From assembly GCA_029939715.1 (NCBI GenBank), contig JAOZSJ010000006.1, positions 1-63,042 of the forward strand: a stretch of 63,042 bases of DNA. Reading direction: 5' to 3'. The stretch comes from 4572-123 sp002084545. Its GTDB lineage: Bacteria > Desulfobacterota > Desulfobacteria > Desulfobacterales > 4572-123. The position numbers and the translations under genes were made by a program. The notes beneath the pieces are model-generated. The model searched no databases, had not been told where the DNA came from, and saw only the letters and a program-made list of their open reading frames with translations. Position 1 is the first letter of the stretch, and every line of letters begins with the position of its first letter. Shown here piece after piece: positions 8,373 to 16,470 of this stretch.

Positions 8373-9902
8373 ATGATACTGCTCATCTATCCGCCGGTTG
8401 CAAAACCGTGTGAAATGCCCCCTGGACCGGCCAGACTGGCCGGAGCCCTGGAACATCATAATGTGCCTCACAAAGTGGTGGATTTCAATGTGGCGGGGCT
8501 GCACTATCTTCTTTTGCAGCCGGTTGCAGGGACAGATACCTGGACCAGGCGGGCGGTATTCCGTCTTCAGGAAAATCTGGCGGCCATGCGGAATCGACGC
8601 ATTTATCAAAATATCGACCGCTACAAACGTGCAGTCATGGATATTAACCGGGTTCTGCACCGGCTGGACAAATCGGATAACAGTGTTGTCAGTCTTGCCA
8701 ATTATCAGGATGATCATCTTTTGCCGGTGAGAAGCGCGGATCTGATCAAGGCGTCTGAAACATTTGAAAACAATCCGTTTTATTCTTTTTTTAAAATCCA
8801 TTTGACGTCTTTGCTTGAAAGGCATGGGCCGGATATTGTCGGGTTTTCCCTGAATTACCTGAGCCAGGCGGTCTGCACCTTTGCAATGATCGGTTTTTTG
8901 CGTAAAATCAGCCCTGAAATTAAAATCATTGTGGGCGGCGGTCTGGTTACCACCTGGTTGGCAAATCCGGCCTGGAAAAACCCATTCGGCGGACTGGTGG
9001 ATGATTTTGTGGCCGGGGCCGGTGAGAAAGCACTGCTTGAAACTGCCGGTGTAATTGAAGGGGAAAAGTTTTATACGCCCGATTATTCAGACTTTGAGCA
9101 CAAACAATACCTGTCTCCGGGCATGATTCTGCCCTACAGCGCGTCTGCGGGATGCTACTGGAATCGCTGCGGTTTTTGCCCGGAAAAGGCGGAGGGCAAT
9201 CAGTATTGCCCGGTACCCACGGACAGGGTCATCGAAGATCTCGGGCTGCTGATCAAACATAACAGCCCATGCCTGCTGCATCTGCTTGACAATGCCATCA
9301 GCCCGGCCCTGCTGAAAAGGCTGGCCGCTGACCCCCCAGGGGTCGGTTGGTACGGATTTGCCCGAATATCCAGATGCCTGGCGGATCCGGATTTTTGCTG
9401 CGATTTGAAGCGCGCCGGATGCGTCATGCTGAAGCTGGGGCTCGAGTCAGGAGATTCCGGGGTGCTGGAAGGAATGCAAAAAGGAATAGATTTGAATCTT
9501 GTCGCAACTGTTTTACGAAATTTAAAAAAAGCCGGTATAGCAACCTATGTTTACCTGCTTTTCGGCACTGTTTTCGAGACTCTTGATTCGGCCCGGAACA
9601 CACTTGCATTTACGGCGAAACATGCAGGAGAGATAGGATTCTTAAACCTTGCCATCTTTAATCTGCCGGCCTATGGACCGGATGTCGAAACCCTGGCCAC
9701 CGAAGATTTTTATACCGGGGATCTGAGTCTTTACCGCTCCTTTGTCCACCCCAGGGGCTGGCACCGCAATCTGGTGCGACAGTTCCTGGATCGTGAATTC
9801 AAACACCATCCTGCCATAGCTTCCATATTGAAAAATGATCCTGTAGTGTTCACCTCCAATCACGCACCGTTTTTTGCCGAGCTCTTTAGAGAAGCAGGTT
9901 GA
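8373..9902 (+). CDS. Radical SAM protein with N-terminal B12-binding-like domain
   Basis: 509 residues. N-terminal 200 residues resemble a cobalamin-binding fold (ILLIYPPVAKPCEMPPGPARLAGAL; later DIVGFSLNYLSQA and IKIIVGGGLVTTW). The radical SAM core starts at about 250 with GCYWNRCGFCPEKA: the [4Fe-4S] cysteines are spaced Cx4Cx2C, not the usual Cx3Cx2C. Later core elements LLDNAISP, VMLKLGLESGD and YVYLLFGTVFET match the barrel. The reaction is unknown. One base separates its stop from the next gene's ATG, so it is probably co-transcribed with the helicase gene. Confidence 0.85.
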   Translation: MILLIYPPVAKPCEMPPGPARLAGALEHHNVPHKVVDFNVAGLHYLLLQPVAGTDTWTRRAVFRLQENLAAMRNRRIYQNIDRYKRAVMDINRVLHRLDKSDNSVVSLANYQDDHLLPVRSADLIKASETFENNPFYSFFKIHLTSLLERHGPDIVGFSLNYLSQAVCTFAMIGFLRKISPEIKIIVGGGLVTTWLANPAWKNPFGGLVDDFVAGAGEKALLETAGVIEGEKFYTPDYSDFEHKQYLSPGMILPYSASAGCYWNRCGFCPEKAEGNQYCPVPTDRVIEDLGLLIKHNSPCLLHLLDNAISPALLKRLAADPPGVGWYGFARISRCLADPDFCCDLKRAGCVMLKLGLESGDSGVLEGMQKGIDLNLVATVLRNLKKAGIATYVYLLFGTVFETLDSARNTLAFTAKHAGEIGFLNLAIFNLPAYGPDVETLATEDFYTGDLSLYRSFVHPRGWHRNLVRQFLDREFKHHPAIASILKNDPVVFTSNHAPFFAELFREAG

Positions 9903-9903
9903 A

Positions 9904-12768
9904 ATGAATAAAAAGCCCGACATAAATGAATATATACGCTCCCTTGCAGAATCAAAAAGACTGGGCGGCCAGGTGGCGTTTCATACGGTGCTGGATAAAG
10001 CACCGGCAGTTTTTGGGCAAACTGAAAAACCATGGCCTGCTCAGATCGAAAAAGCACTTGCGGCCGCCGGCATAGGTGAACTTTACAGGCACCAGGTAAA
10101 AGCCGTGGACCACGTGCGATCCGGCCGGCATGTTGTTGTGGCAACGCCCACGGCCAGCGGCAAGACCCTGATCTACAACCTGCCGTTTATGGAAAAAGTT
10201 CTGGAGAATCCAAAGTCCCGCGCTATTTATATGTTTCCCCTCAAGGCCCTGGCCCAGGACCAGCTGCGTCTGTTTCAAGCCCTGGCTTCAGACGGCACGA
10301 TCAAGGCCGAGGCCGCAATTTATGACGGGGATACATCGGCCTGGCACCGCAAGAAGATAAGGCAGGCGCCGCCCCATGTGCTGCTTACCAATCCTGAAAT
10401 GCTCCATCTGAGTCTTCTTCCCTTTCATCATAACTGGGAAGAGCTGTTTGCAAACCTGAAGATGGTGGTGGTGGACGAGGTGCATACGTACCGCGGTGTC
10501 ATGGGATCGCACATGGCCCAGGTTTTCAGGCGGCTGCAGCGTATTTGCAAATATTACGGGGCTGATCCGACCTTTGTCTTCAGTTCCGCCACGGTGGCCA
10601 ATCCTGCTGAACTGGCAACTTCTCTCACCGGCCTTGAGGTTAAAACCATAACCCGGAGTACGGCCCCCAAGGGAAGACGCCATGTCGTTTTTATGGATTC
10701 GCTCCAGGGGCCGGCACAGACCACGATACTGCTCTTGAAGGCCGCTCTTCACCGGGGGCTGAGGACCATCGTATATACCCAGTCGCGCAAGATGGCAGAG
10801 TTGATCTCCATGTGGGTCCAGGACGGTGCCGGGGCGTTCAGCGGCAAAATCAGCGCCTATCGTGCCGGTTTTCTGCCCGAAGAACGGCGGGCCATAGAGG
10901 CCGGACTGGCCAGGGGCGATCTGCTGGCCGTGATTTCCACCAGTGCCCTGGAACTGGGTATAGATATAGGTGACCTGGATCTCTGCCTGCTGGTGGGATA
11001 CCCGGGCACCATTGTGGCAACCTGGCAGAGAGGCGGAAGGGTAGGGCGCAGCGGCCAGGATTCCGCCCTGGTCATGATGGCCGGCGAAGATGCCCTGGAC
11101 CAGTATTTCATGCACAATCCTGATGATTTCATGCAGCGTGCACCCGAGGCGGCCGTTGTGAACCCGTATAATCCAAAGATCCTTGAACGACACCTGGTAT
11201 GTGCGGCAGCAGAACTGCCTCTTGATATCCATGAGCCTCTGATGCAGGATCCGGCCTTTCAAAAAGCCGCTGCAATTCTTGAAAAAAATGGTGCTCTTTT
11301 AAAAAGCGGTGATGGCAGGGAGATCTATTCCAGCCGCATGAGGCCCCAGCGTCATGTGGATTTGAGAGGATCGGGCAGTCAGTTAACGATTTTTGAAACC
11401 CGTACCGGGGACAACCGGGGCAGCATCGATGCACACCGGGCCTTTCGTGAAACCCACCCCGGAGCCATTTATCTGCATAACGGAGTCACCTATATTGTGG
11501 ATGATCTTGAGCTTGCCACGGCAAGCGTGCAGGTGTCCCGCGCCAAAGTCAATTATTATACCCGGGTCAAGGCTCATAAGGATAGCGAGATCCTGGAGAT
11601 TTATGATAGAAAGACGGTGGGCGGGACCCGGTTTTATACAGGCCGGCTGAAAGTGACCGATCAGGTGACAGGTTACGACATGTGGCGGATTCGAGGTCAT
11701 ACGAAGATCAATTCTCTGCCCCTGGACCTGCCTCCACATATTTTTGAAACCGAAGGGTTGTGGTTTACCTTTCCCATGGCCATCCGGAAAGCCGTGGAGT
11801 CCAGGCAGATGCATTTTATGGGGGGCATACACGCCATTGAACATGCGGCTATCGGCATATTTCCTTTGCTGGTCATGGCCGACCGCAACGACCTGGGAGG
11901 CATATCCATGGTATATCATCCCCAGGTTGACAGTGCCGCCGTTTTTATTCACGACTCGGTTCCCGGGGGAGCCGGATTGACGCGGCAGGCCTTTGACAGG
12001 GCTGCGGACCTGCTGGCCTGTACACTGAAAATTATCCGTTCCTGTCCCTGTGAAACCGGATGCCCCTCCTGTGTGCATTCACCTAAATGCGGTTCGGGCA
12101 ACCGGCCCATTGACAAGGGGTCTGCTGCTTTTCTGCTGGAGATGCTGATCAATGGAAAGGCCCCTGAAAAATCTTCCGGCAGGATATCTTCTTTTAAAAA
12201 ATCTGTTGCCTCCCCTGAGCCGGTCAGATTCCCCGGTACCCGTTTCGGGGTCCTTGATATCGAAACCCAGCTTTCCGCACAGGAGGTGGGCGGGTGGCAC
12301 CGGGCAGGCCAGATGAAGGTAAGCTGTGCAGTTGTCTTTGATGCAAAGGAAGATAAATTCGTAGCGTTTAAGGAAAGCAGGATGCAGGCCATGATCCAGT
12401 ATCTTCAAACTTTTGATCATGTGGTGGGGTTTAACATCAAACGCTTTGATTACCTGGTGCTTTCCGGGTATTCGGATTTTAACTTTAAGGCACTGCCCAC
12501 CCTTGATATCCTCGAGGATATTCATAAACATCTGGGATACCGGCTTTCCCTGGACAACCTGGCCCGGGCAACCCTCGGCACCCAAAAGAGCGCCGACGGC
12601 CTGCAGGCTCTTCGCTGGTGGAAACAGGGAAAACTTGATAAAATTATTAAATACTGCACTCAGGATGTGAAGATGACCCGTGATCTTTATCTTTACGGGG
12701 TAAAAAACAGATATCTGCTGTTTAACAATAAGGCGGGCAATACGGTACGGGTGCCGGTTACATGGTAA
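9904..12768 (+). CDS. MrfA-type DEAD/DEAH helicase fused to MrfB-type RNase H-like exonuclease
   Basis: 954 residues from ATG 9904 (a TTG 30 bases upstream is inside the previous gene and less likely). Helicase core: ATPTASGKTLIYN (motif I), VVVDEVHTYRG (II), FSSATVANP (III), then ISTSALELGIDIGDLD and QRGGRVGRSGQ (V/VI). The MrfA/Hrq1 C-terminal zinc-binding region follows: CPCETGCPSCVHSPKCGSGN at about 706-725. Residues about 780-950 form a DnaQ/RNase H-like exonuclease with FGVLDIET, VVGFNIKRFDYLVL and IIKYCTQDVKMTRDLY (DEDD acidic residues). In Bacillus subtilis these activities are separate MrfA and MrfB proteins acting in mitomycin C damage repair; here they are one chain. Confidence 0.9.
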   Translation: MNKKPDINEYIRSLAESKRLGGQVAFHTVLDKAPAVFGQTEKPWPAQIEKALAAAGIGELYRHQVKAVDHVRSGRHVVVATPTASGKTLIYNLPFMEKVLENPKSRAIYMFPLKALAQDQLRLFQALASDGTIKAEAAIYDGDTSAWHRKKIRQAPPHVLLTNPEMLHLSLLPFHHNWEELFANLKMVVVDEVHTYRGVMGSHMAQVFRRLQRICKYYGADPTFVFSSATVANPAELATSLTGLEVKTITRSTAPKGRRHVVFMDSLQGPAQTTILLLKAALHRGLRTIVYTQSRKMAELISMWVQDGAGAFSGKISAYRAGFLPEERRAIEAGLARGDLLAVISTSALELGIDIGDLDLCLLVGYPGTIVATWQRGGRVGRSGQDSALVMMAGEDALDQYFMHNPDDFMQRAPEAAVVNPYNPKILERHLVCAAAELPLDIHEPLMQDPAFQKAAAILEKNGALLKSGDGREIYSSRMRPQRHVDLRGSGSQLTIFETRTGDNRGSIDAHRAFRETHPGAIYLHNGVTYIVDDLELATASVQVSRAKVNYYTRVKAHKDSEILEIYDRKTVGGTRFYTGRLKVTDQVTGYDMWRIRGHTKINSLPLDLPPHIFETEGLWFTFPMAIRKAVESRQMHFMGGIHAIEHAAIGIFPLLVMADRNDLGGISMVYHPQVDSAAVFIHDSVPGGAGLTRQAFDRAADLLACTLKIIRSCPCETGCPSCVHSPKCGSGNRPIDKGSAAFLLEMLINGKAPEKSSGRISSFKKSVASPEPVRFPGTRFGVLDIETQLSAQEVGGWHRAGQMKVSCAVVFDAKEDKFVAFKESRMQAMIQYLQTFDHVVGFNIKRFDYLVLSGYSDFNFKALPTLDILEDIHKHLGYRLSLDNLARATLGTQKSADGLQALRWWKQGKLDKIIKYCTQDVKMTRDLYLYGVKNRYLLFNNKAGNTVRVPVTW

Positions 12769-12771
12769 AAC

Positions 12772-12815
12772 AGGCTGAAGGTTGTTTAGGTTGAAGGCTG
12801 AAGGTAGAAGGTGAA
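12772..12815. repeat. Seven-base-periodic repeat array
   Basis: AGGCTGA, AGGTTGT, (TT), AGGTTGA, AGGCTGA, AGGTAGA, AGGTGAA: six units, five in exact register of seven. Begins just after the helicase stop. Confidence 0.8.
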
Positions 12816-12837
12816 AATAGGAAAGGGAAAAGAGGAA

Positions 12838-12875
12838 AGAGGGGATGAATGGATGGATGAACGGATGAATTTTGA
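12838..12875. repeat. GGATGAAT/GGAT low-complexity repeat
   Basis: Blocks GGATGAAT, GGAT, GGATGAAC, GGATGAAT follow each other in the gap before the DJ-1 gene, next to a purine-rich stretch. Period four/eight, unlike the seven-base arrays. Confidence 0.6.
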
Positions 12876-12937
12876 ATGGTTTGCAAATGCATGCAGGGGC
12901 TGGCCTTGTGCCTGCCCGATGGTGAAAGGAGGTTGTA

Positions 12938-13486
12938 ATGAGTAAAAAAGTTCTTGTGCCGGTGGCTGATGGTACGGAAGAGCTGGAAGCAGTGGGTATT
13001 ATAGATGTGCTTCGGCGGGCAGAAGCCGAGGTCACGGTGGCATCTGTCGGGCAGCTTCAGATTACGGCTTCCCGCGGTGTCAAATTGATTGCCGATACAT
13101 TGATTTCCGATTGCGTGGATACGCAATACGATCTGGTGGTTTTGCCCGGAGGGATTCCCGGGGCCGACAACCTGCGGGATTCCAGAGAACTGACCGGTAT
13201 TTTAAAGCGTCAAAATGAAAAGGGCAGGTTTTATGGTGCCATCTGTGCTTCACCTGCCATTATTCTGGAGCACCACGGCCTGCTTAAAGGCCGCAGGGCC
13301 ACCTGTCATCCGGCGTTTACAGATCAACTTTCCAATACCGATAAGATTAAATCAAAGGTGGTGGTGGACGGCAACTGCATTACCAGCCAAGGGGCCGGAA
13401 CGGTCATTGATTTTGCTCTGACACTGGTGGAACTGCTCTACGATAAGAAGCGCCGGGAAGCAGTGGCCGCTTCCATGGCAATATGA
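12938..13486 (+). CDS. DJ-1/PfpI family protein
   Basis: 182 residues with a strong RBS (AAAGGAGG) eight bases before ATG. Matches the DJ-1/ThiJ branch: KVLVPVADGTEELEAVGIIDVLRRA at the start (with the conserved Glu), LPGGIPGADNLRD, and the nucleophile elbow GAICASPAIIL (reactive Cys about 103). DJ-1 proteins act as oxidative-stress chaperones or glyoxalase/deglycase-like enzymes; the precise activity cannot be read from sequence. Single gene, no clear operon partner. Confidence 0.9.
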   Translation: MSKKVLVPVADGTEELEAVGIIDVLRRAEAEVTVASVGQLQITASRGVKLIADTLISDCVDTQYDLVVLPGGIPGADNLRDSRELTGILKRQNEKGRFYGAICASPAIILEHHGLLKGRRATCHPAFTDQLSNTDKIKSKVVVDGNCITSQGAGTVIDFALTLVELLYDKKRREAVAASMAI

Positions 13487-13575
13487 TTTGTTTTAAGCAG
13501 CAGGACGACCCTGTTGCTGGTTTGTATTTACGAGTGCATCATCTTTGAATTACAGGTTTTCTTGAAAGGAGTATC

Positions 13576-13767
13576 ATGGAAATCAATCAGAATTTTATAG
13601 CTCCCTGTGGCCTGTACTGCGGTGTCTGCGGTGTGCACTTTGCTACCCGGGACAACAATAAGGGATTTCTGGAAAAACTGCTGGTGGTATACCAGGGCAA
13701 AATAGCGGGACTGGATCATTTGACCATTGAAGATATCAAATGCAAAACACCGGTGGATTTGGATTAG
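13576..13767 (+). pseudogene. Truncated DUF3795-like protein
   Basis: 63 residues with a good RBS (GAAAGGAG). The sequence APCGLYCGVCGVHFATRDNN is the N-terminal cysteine signature of DUF3795 proteins, which are normally about 120-180 residues and continue with IKCEGC and further Cys pairs. Here homology stops at DIKCKTPVDLD and a TAG, so the remaining cysteine motifs are lost. Most likely a 3'-truncated remnant, although a short expressed peptide is possible. Its stop lies three bases from the end of the convergent DUF89 gene, so the deletion probably joined the two. Confidence 0.65.
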
Positions 13768-13770
13768 TAT

Positions 13771-15594
13771 CTACTGCATCTGGCTGATATCGCTCAGGCG
13801 CCGGTCATAGAGTTTTCCTATGCCGTATTCATTGCGGCGCATGAATTTTTCCTTGTCCGGTCCGATGATCTGCATTTCCGGATATAGCTTCTGGACTTTC
13901 AATGCAATGCGCATCTCCTGGGTACAGCCGGTGCTGTATGTGGCATCTTTGCCCACCCACTCGGGGGGTATTCTCATCTCCATGAGCTTGAATGCCCGGA
14001 CGATGTCTTCGTAGCTTTGAAAACGCCAGATATCGATGAGCCCGCTGCTCTGGACAATTTCCCACATGTACATGAGATCGTCTGCATCCATGCCCGGTTC
14101 GAAATGCTCCGAAGGATTGATGATAAATGTCAGGGCCGACTGTTCTTTGAGAAAGGAGACGAATACGGACATCACCTTTTTGGCGATATCCAGTTTTCCG
14201 GGAATGGAGCCTATTATGCCGCTGTAGAACATGACCGTCATGCCCTTTTCCTTGGCCTCTTCCATTCGGGCGATGATGGCGTGGGCCTTCCTGTCAAGAT
14301 CTGCATGGGAAAATTTTATCACATCAGGGTGCCTGGGCTTGAACGATATAATTACCTCTCCATCTGTATTCTTTGAGATATTAAAGATGTCCTGGGTGAA
14401 CTGAAAGCCCGTTTCAAATAAACGCCGTTTTTGAATCGGTCCCCTCGATATAACCGCATCCACCTCTTTGAAAACACGGGCGAAAGTGGTTGACGCCAGA
14501 ATAAGGTTAAGATTTTCGCTGGTGCCGTCGGATATGACCAGAATATGATGCTCGCTGCGCAGGGTTCCGGCCAGTTCGTTTTTACCTATGTTTTTATTGT
14601 CTATCAGCAGGGCTTCGGCCAGTTCTGAATTTAATACCGGATCTTCCTGGGCATCGAAAAAGTCAGCTTTGGTAAAAAGAGGTCCCTCCTTGAAGGCGAT
14701 GATGATTTTGTACCCCAATTTTGTCAGGAAGCGGATAATCTTCAGGTCAAAGATAATTTCACCTGATTCGTCGGCAAGCCAGAGTATTTTCCGGTTCTCG
14801 CTGGATTCGTTTTGATGCGTACAACCAGAAACGTCCATGAAATCGAACAGAGGTTTTACGCCGTTGCCGGTTATCGGCTTATTAAAAATGTTCAGGTATT
14901 TTTTTTCCGGGTAATCCTTTGCAGCGTCCGATTGCCAGAGTGCAGGGTGCCCTAAAAGAGCGAGACGCCGGGAAAGTTCGATTCTTTCAATATGGTTTTT
15001 AATTGCCGGCAGAGAGGCGGGCACCGGTTCAAGGCGGGACCAGTCAATATAATTGAGGGCATGGTTAAATGTCTTGGAGTTCAGAACCGCACGGGCATTC
15101 TTGTTGCGAAATATTTTTTCCTGTCGAAAAGGGTCTTCGATCTGGGTACGTTTTAAAAAAATGCCCAGCAAACGCTTCTGAACTCTTGACGGGATCATGA
15201 TTTCATCCCTGGTTTCATGGTGGTACTTGATAAGAATCAGGGATTTTAAGTACTCTTTTTCTGTTTCATCTTCGATCTTTCGGTTGATGAGATCGACGAT
15301 CGTTTCGAGCCCCAGGGTATATTTCTTTTGTAGATAGGTCGACGGCCTGCGGGCCATTATGGCTTCATAGGTCTGATCCGAACATGGGTAGTATCGGCTG
15401 TTTTTATCGCAGTAGACCATGAATCTTATCTGTTCGGGTGTGGAGGCATGGTCGGGAAAAGAGAAATAGTCCAGATGGTTTTCAATGAAAAAGGCGGTCT
15501 GCCATGCCTCGGACTCGGCGTTTTTGGCATGCCGAAGGTTCCGTGGCCGTGAAGTTTCAGGGATACCGGTTTTATCGGGTTTGTCTGTTGTCAT
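13771..15594 (-). CDS. DUF89-like protein (ARMT1-type damage-control phosphatase fold)
   Basis: 607 residues. The N-terminal 260 residues are mainly helical with no motif I can name. From about 275 the sequence follows the DUF89/ARMT1 core: KILWLADESGEIIFDLKIIRFL (in place of the family's DNAGE), GYKIIIAFKEGPLFTKADFFDA, ILVISDGTSEN, and FARVFKEVDAVISRGPIQKRRLFE. DUF89 enzymes are metal-dependent phosphatases acting on sugar phosphates and damaged phospho-metabolites; the DNAGE-to-DESGE change and the longer C-terminus make the activity here uncertain. Last gene of the long minus-strand array, nine bases after the HAD gene. Confidence 0.6.
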   Translation of the reverse strand: MTTDKPDKTGIPETSRPRNLRHAKNAESEAWQTAFFIENHLDYFSFPDHASTPEQIRFMVYCDKNSRYYPCSDQTYEAIMARRPSTYLQKKYTLGLETIVDLINRKIEDETEKEYLKSLILIKYHHETRDEIMIPSRVQKRLLGIFLKRTQIEDPFRQEKIFRNKNARAVLNSKTFNHALNYIDWSRLEPVPASLPAIKNHIERIELSRRLALLGHPALWQSDAAKDYPEKKYLNIFNKPITGNGVKPLFDFMDVSGCTHQNESSENRKILWLADESGEIIFDLKIIRFLTKLGYKIIIAFKEGPLFTKADFFDAQEDPVLNSELAEALLIDNKNIGKNELAGTLRSEHHILVISDGTSENLNLILASTTFARVFKEVDAVISRGPIQKRRLFETGFQFTQDIFNISKNTDGEVIISFKPRHPDVIKFSHADLDRKAHAIIARMEEAKEKGMTVMFYSGIIGSIPGKLDIAKKVMSVFVSFLKEQSALTFIINPSEHFEPGMDADDLMYMWEIVQSSGLIDIWRFQSYEDIVRAFKLMEMRIPPEWVGKDATYSTGCTQEMRIALKVQKLYPEMQIIGPDKEKFMRRNEYGIGKLYDRRLSDISQMQ

Positions 15595-15603
15595 TTTCTC
15601 TCC

Positions 15604-16470
15604 TTAATAACAATCCTTTCCGGCTGCACGTATATGGGCCGGAACCTGCATGAGTTCAGTGACCACCAGGTCGGCGGAAAGGCCGTGACATTCTATGTGG
15701 CCCGGCCTGAGGCGCAGTGACCTTGCATCCCCGGCAAACAGGGCGGTTTTCATGCCGGCCCGGGCCGCGGGGCAGATGTCGTTGAGCATGTCATTGCCGA
15801 CATAGAGTGTTGCACCGGGGGCTATTTTTTTGCGCTCCAGAGATTTAAGTGCCCGGTTGAAGATTGTTCGTGACGGTTTGGCACAGCCGATATCACAGGA
15901 AAAAAATGTCAGGTCCTTTTCAAACCCGAGATGTTCCATGCTTGATCCGAGCAGCCATTCAAACAGAAATGGAGTATAAAACTGGGCATTGGAAATGATG
16001 CCCGTCAGGATATTCATCTGCTTTAGTTCTCCCAGCATTTTTGCAAGGTCCGGCATGGGATAAACAGGATTGACAAGCCATTCATACTCAATGGCGAAAT
16101 TTTTCACCAGGTCCGGATCACTGATGTCAAGTACCTGCATCCAGAGCTGCTCGATACGGACTTCTGGAAAATCGGCACCTTTTTTCCTGCTTTTTTCATG
16201 GTCAGCCCGGACAGCTTTCCATAAATTATCCTGCAGGCGTTCGGGGTCTTTTTTGATGTTATATTTATCCAGCAGCCCGGCCAGGCGTTTGATATTTTTG
16301 TCCTTTTTTGTACTGATGCCGATATCACCGGAGGCACTTATAAACAAAGTACCGTAAATATCAAAGAGAACACAGCAGATGCGGTCAGTGATTTTTCCCG
16401 ACGGCGATAGACTGGTGGGAATCGGTGCCAGGGGGCGGATATGGCGGGCTGTGACGCGTTTATCGGGCAT
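15604..16470 (-). CDS. HAD-superfamily hydrolase
   Basis: 288 residues with all HAD motifs: I, VLFDIYGTLF (nucleophile Asp, with Tyr in the +2 position as in several phosphatase/dehalogenase branches); II, TGIISNAQ; III, CAKPS with Lys; IV, LYVGNDMLNDI. A helical cap lies between motifs I and II, about residues 60-150. It probably hydrolyses a small phosphorylated compound. Its start overlaps the upstream glycosyltransferase stop by 11 bases and DUF89 follows after nine bases, so the three are translationally linked and may act in one pathway. Confidence 0.85.
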   Translation of the reverse strand: MPDKRVTARHIRPLAPIPTSLSPSGKITDRICCVLFDIYGTLFISASGDIGISTKKDKNIKRLAGLLDKYNIKKDPERLQDNLWKAVRADHEKSRKKGADFPEVRIEQLWMQVLDISDPDLVKNFAIEYEWLVNPVYPMPDLAKMLGELKQMNILTGIISNAQFYTPFLFEWLLGSSMEHLGFEKDLTFFSCDIGCAKPSRTIFNRALKSLERKKIAPGATLYVGNDMLNDICPAARAGMKTALFAGDARSLRLRPGHIECHGLSADLVVTELMQVPAHIRAAGKDCY

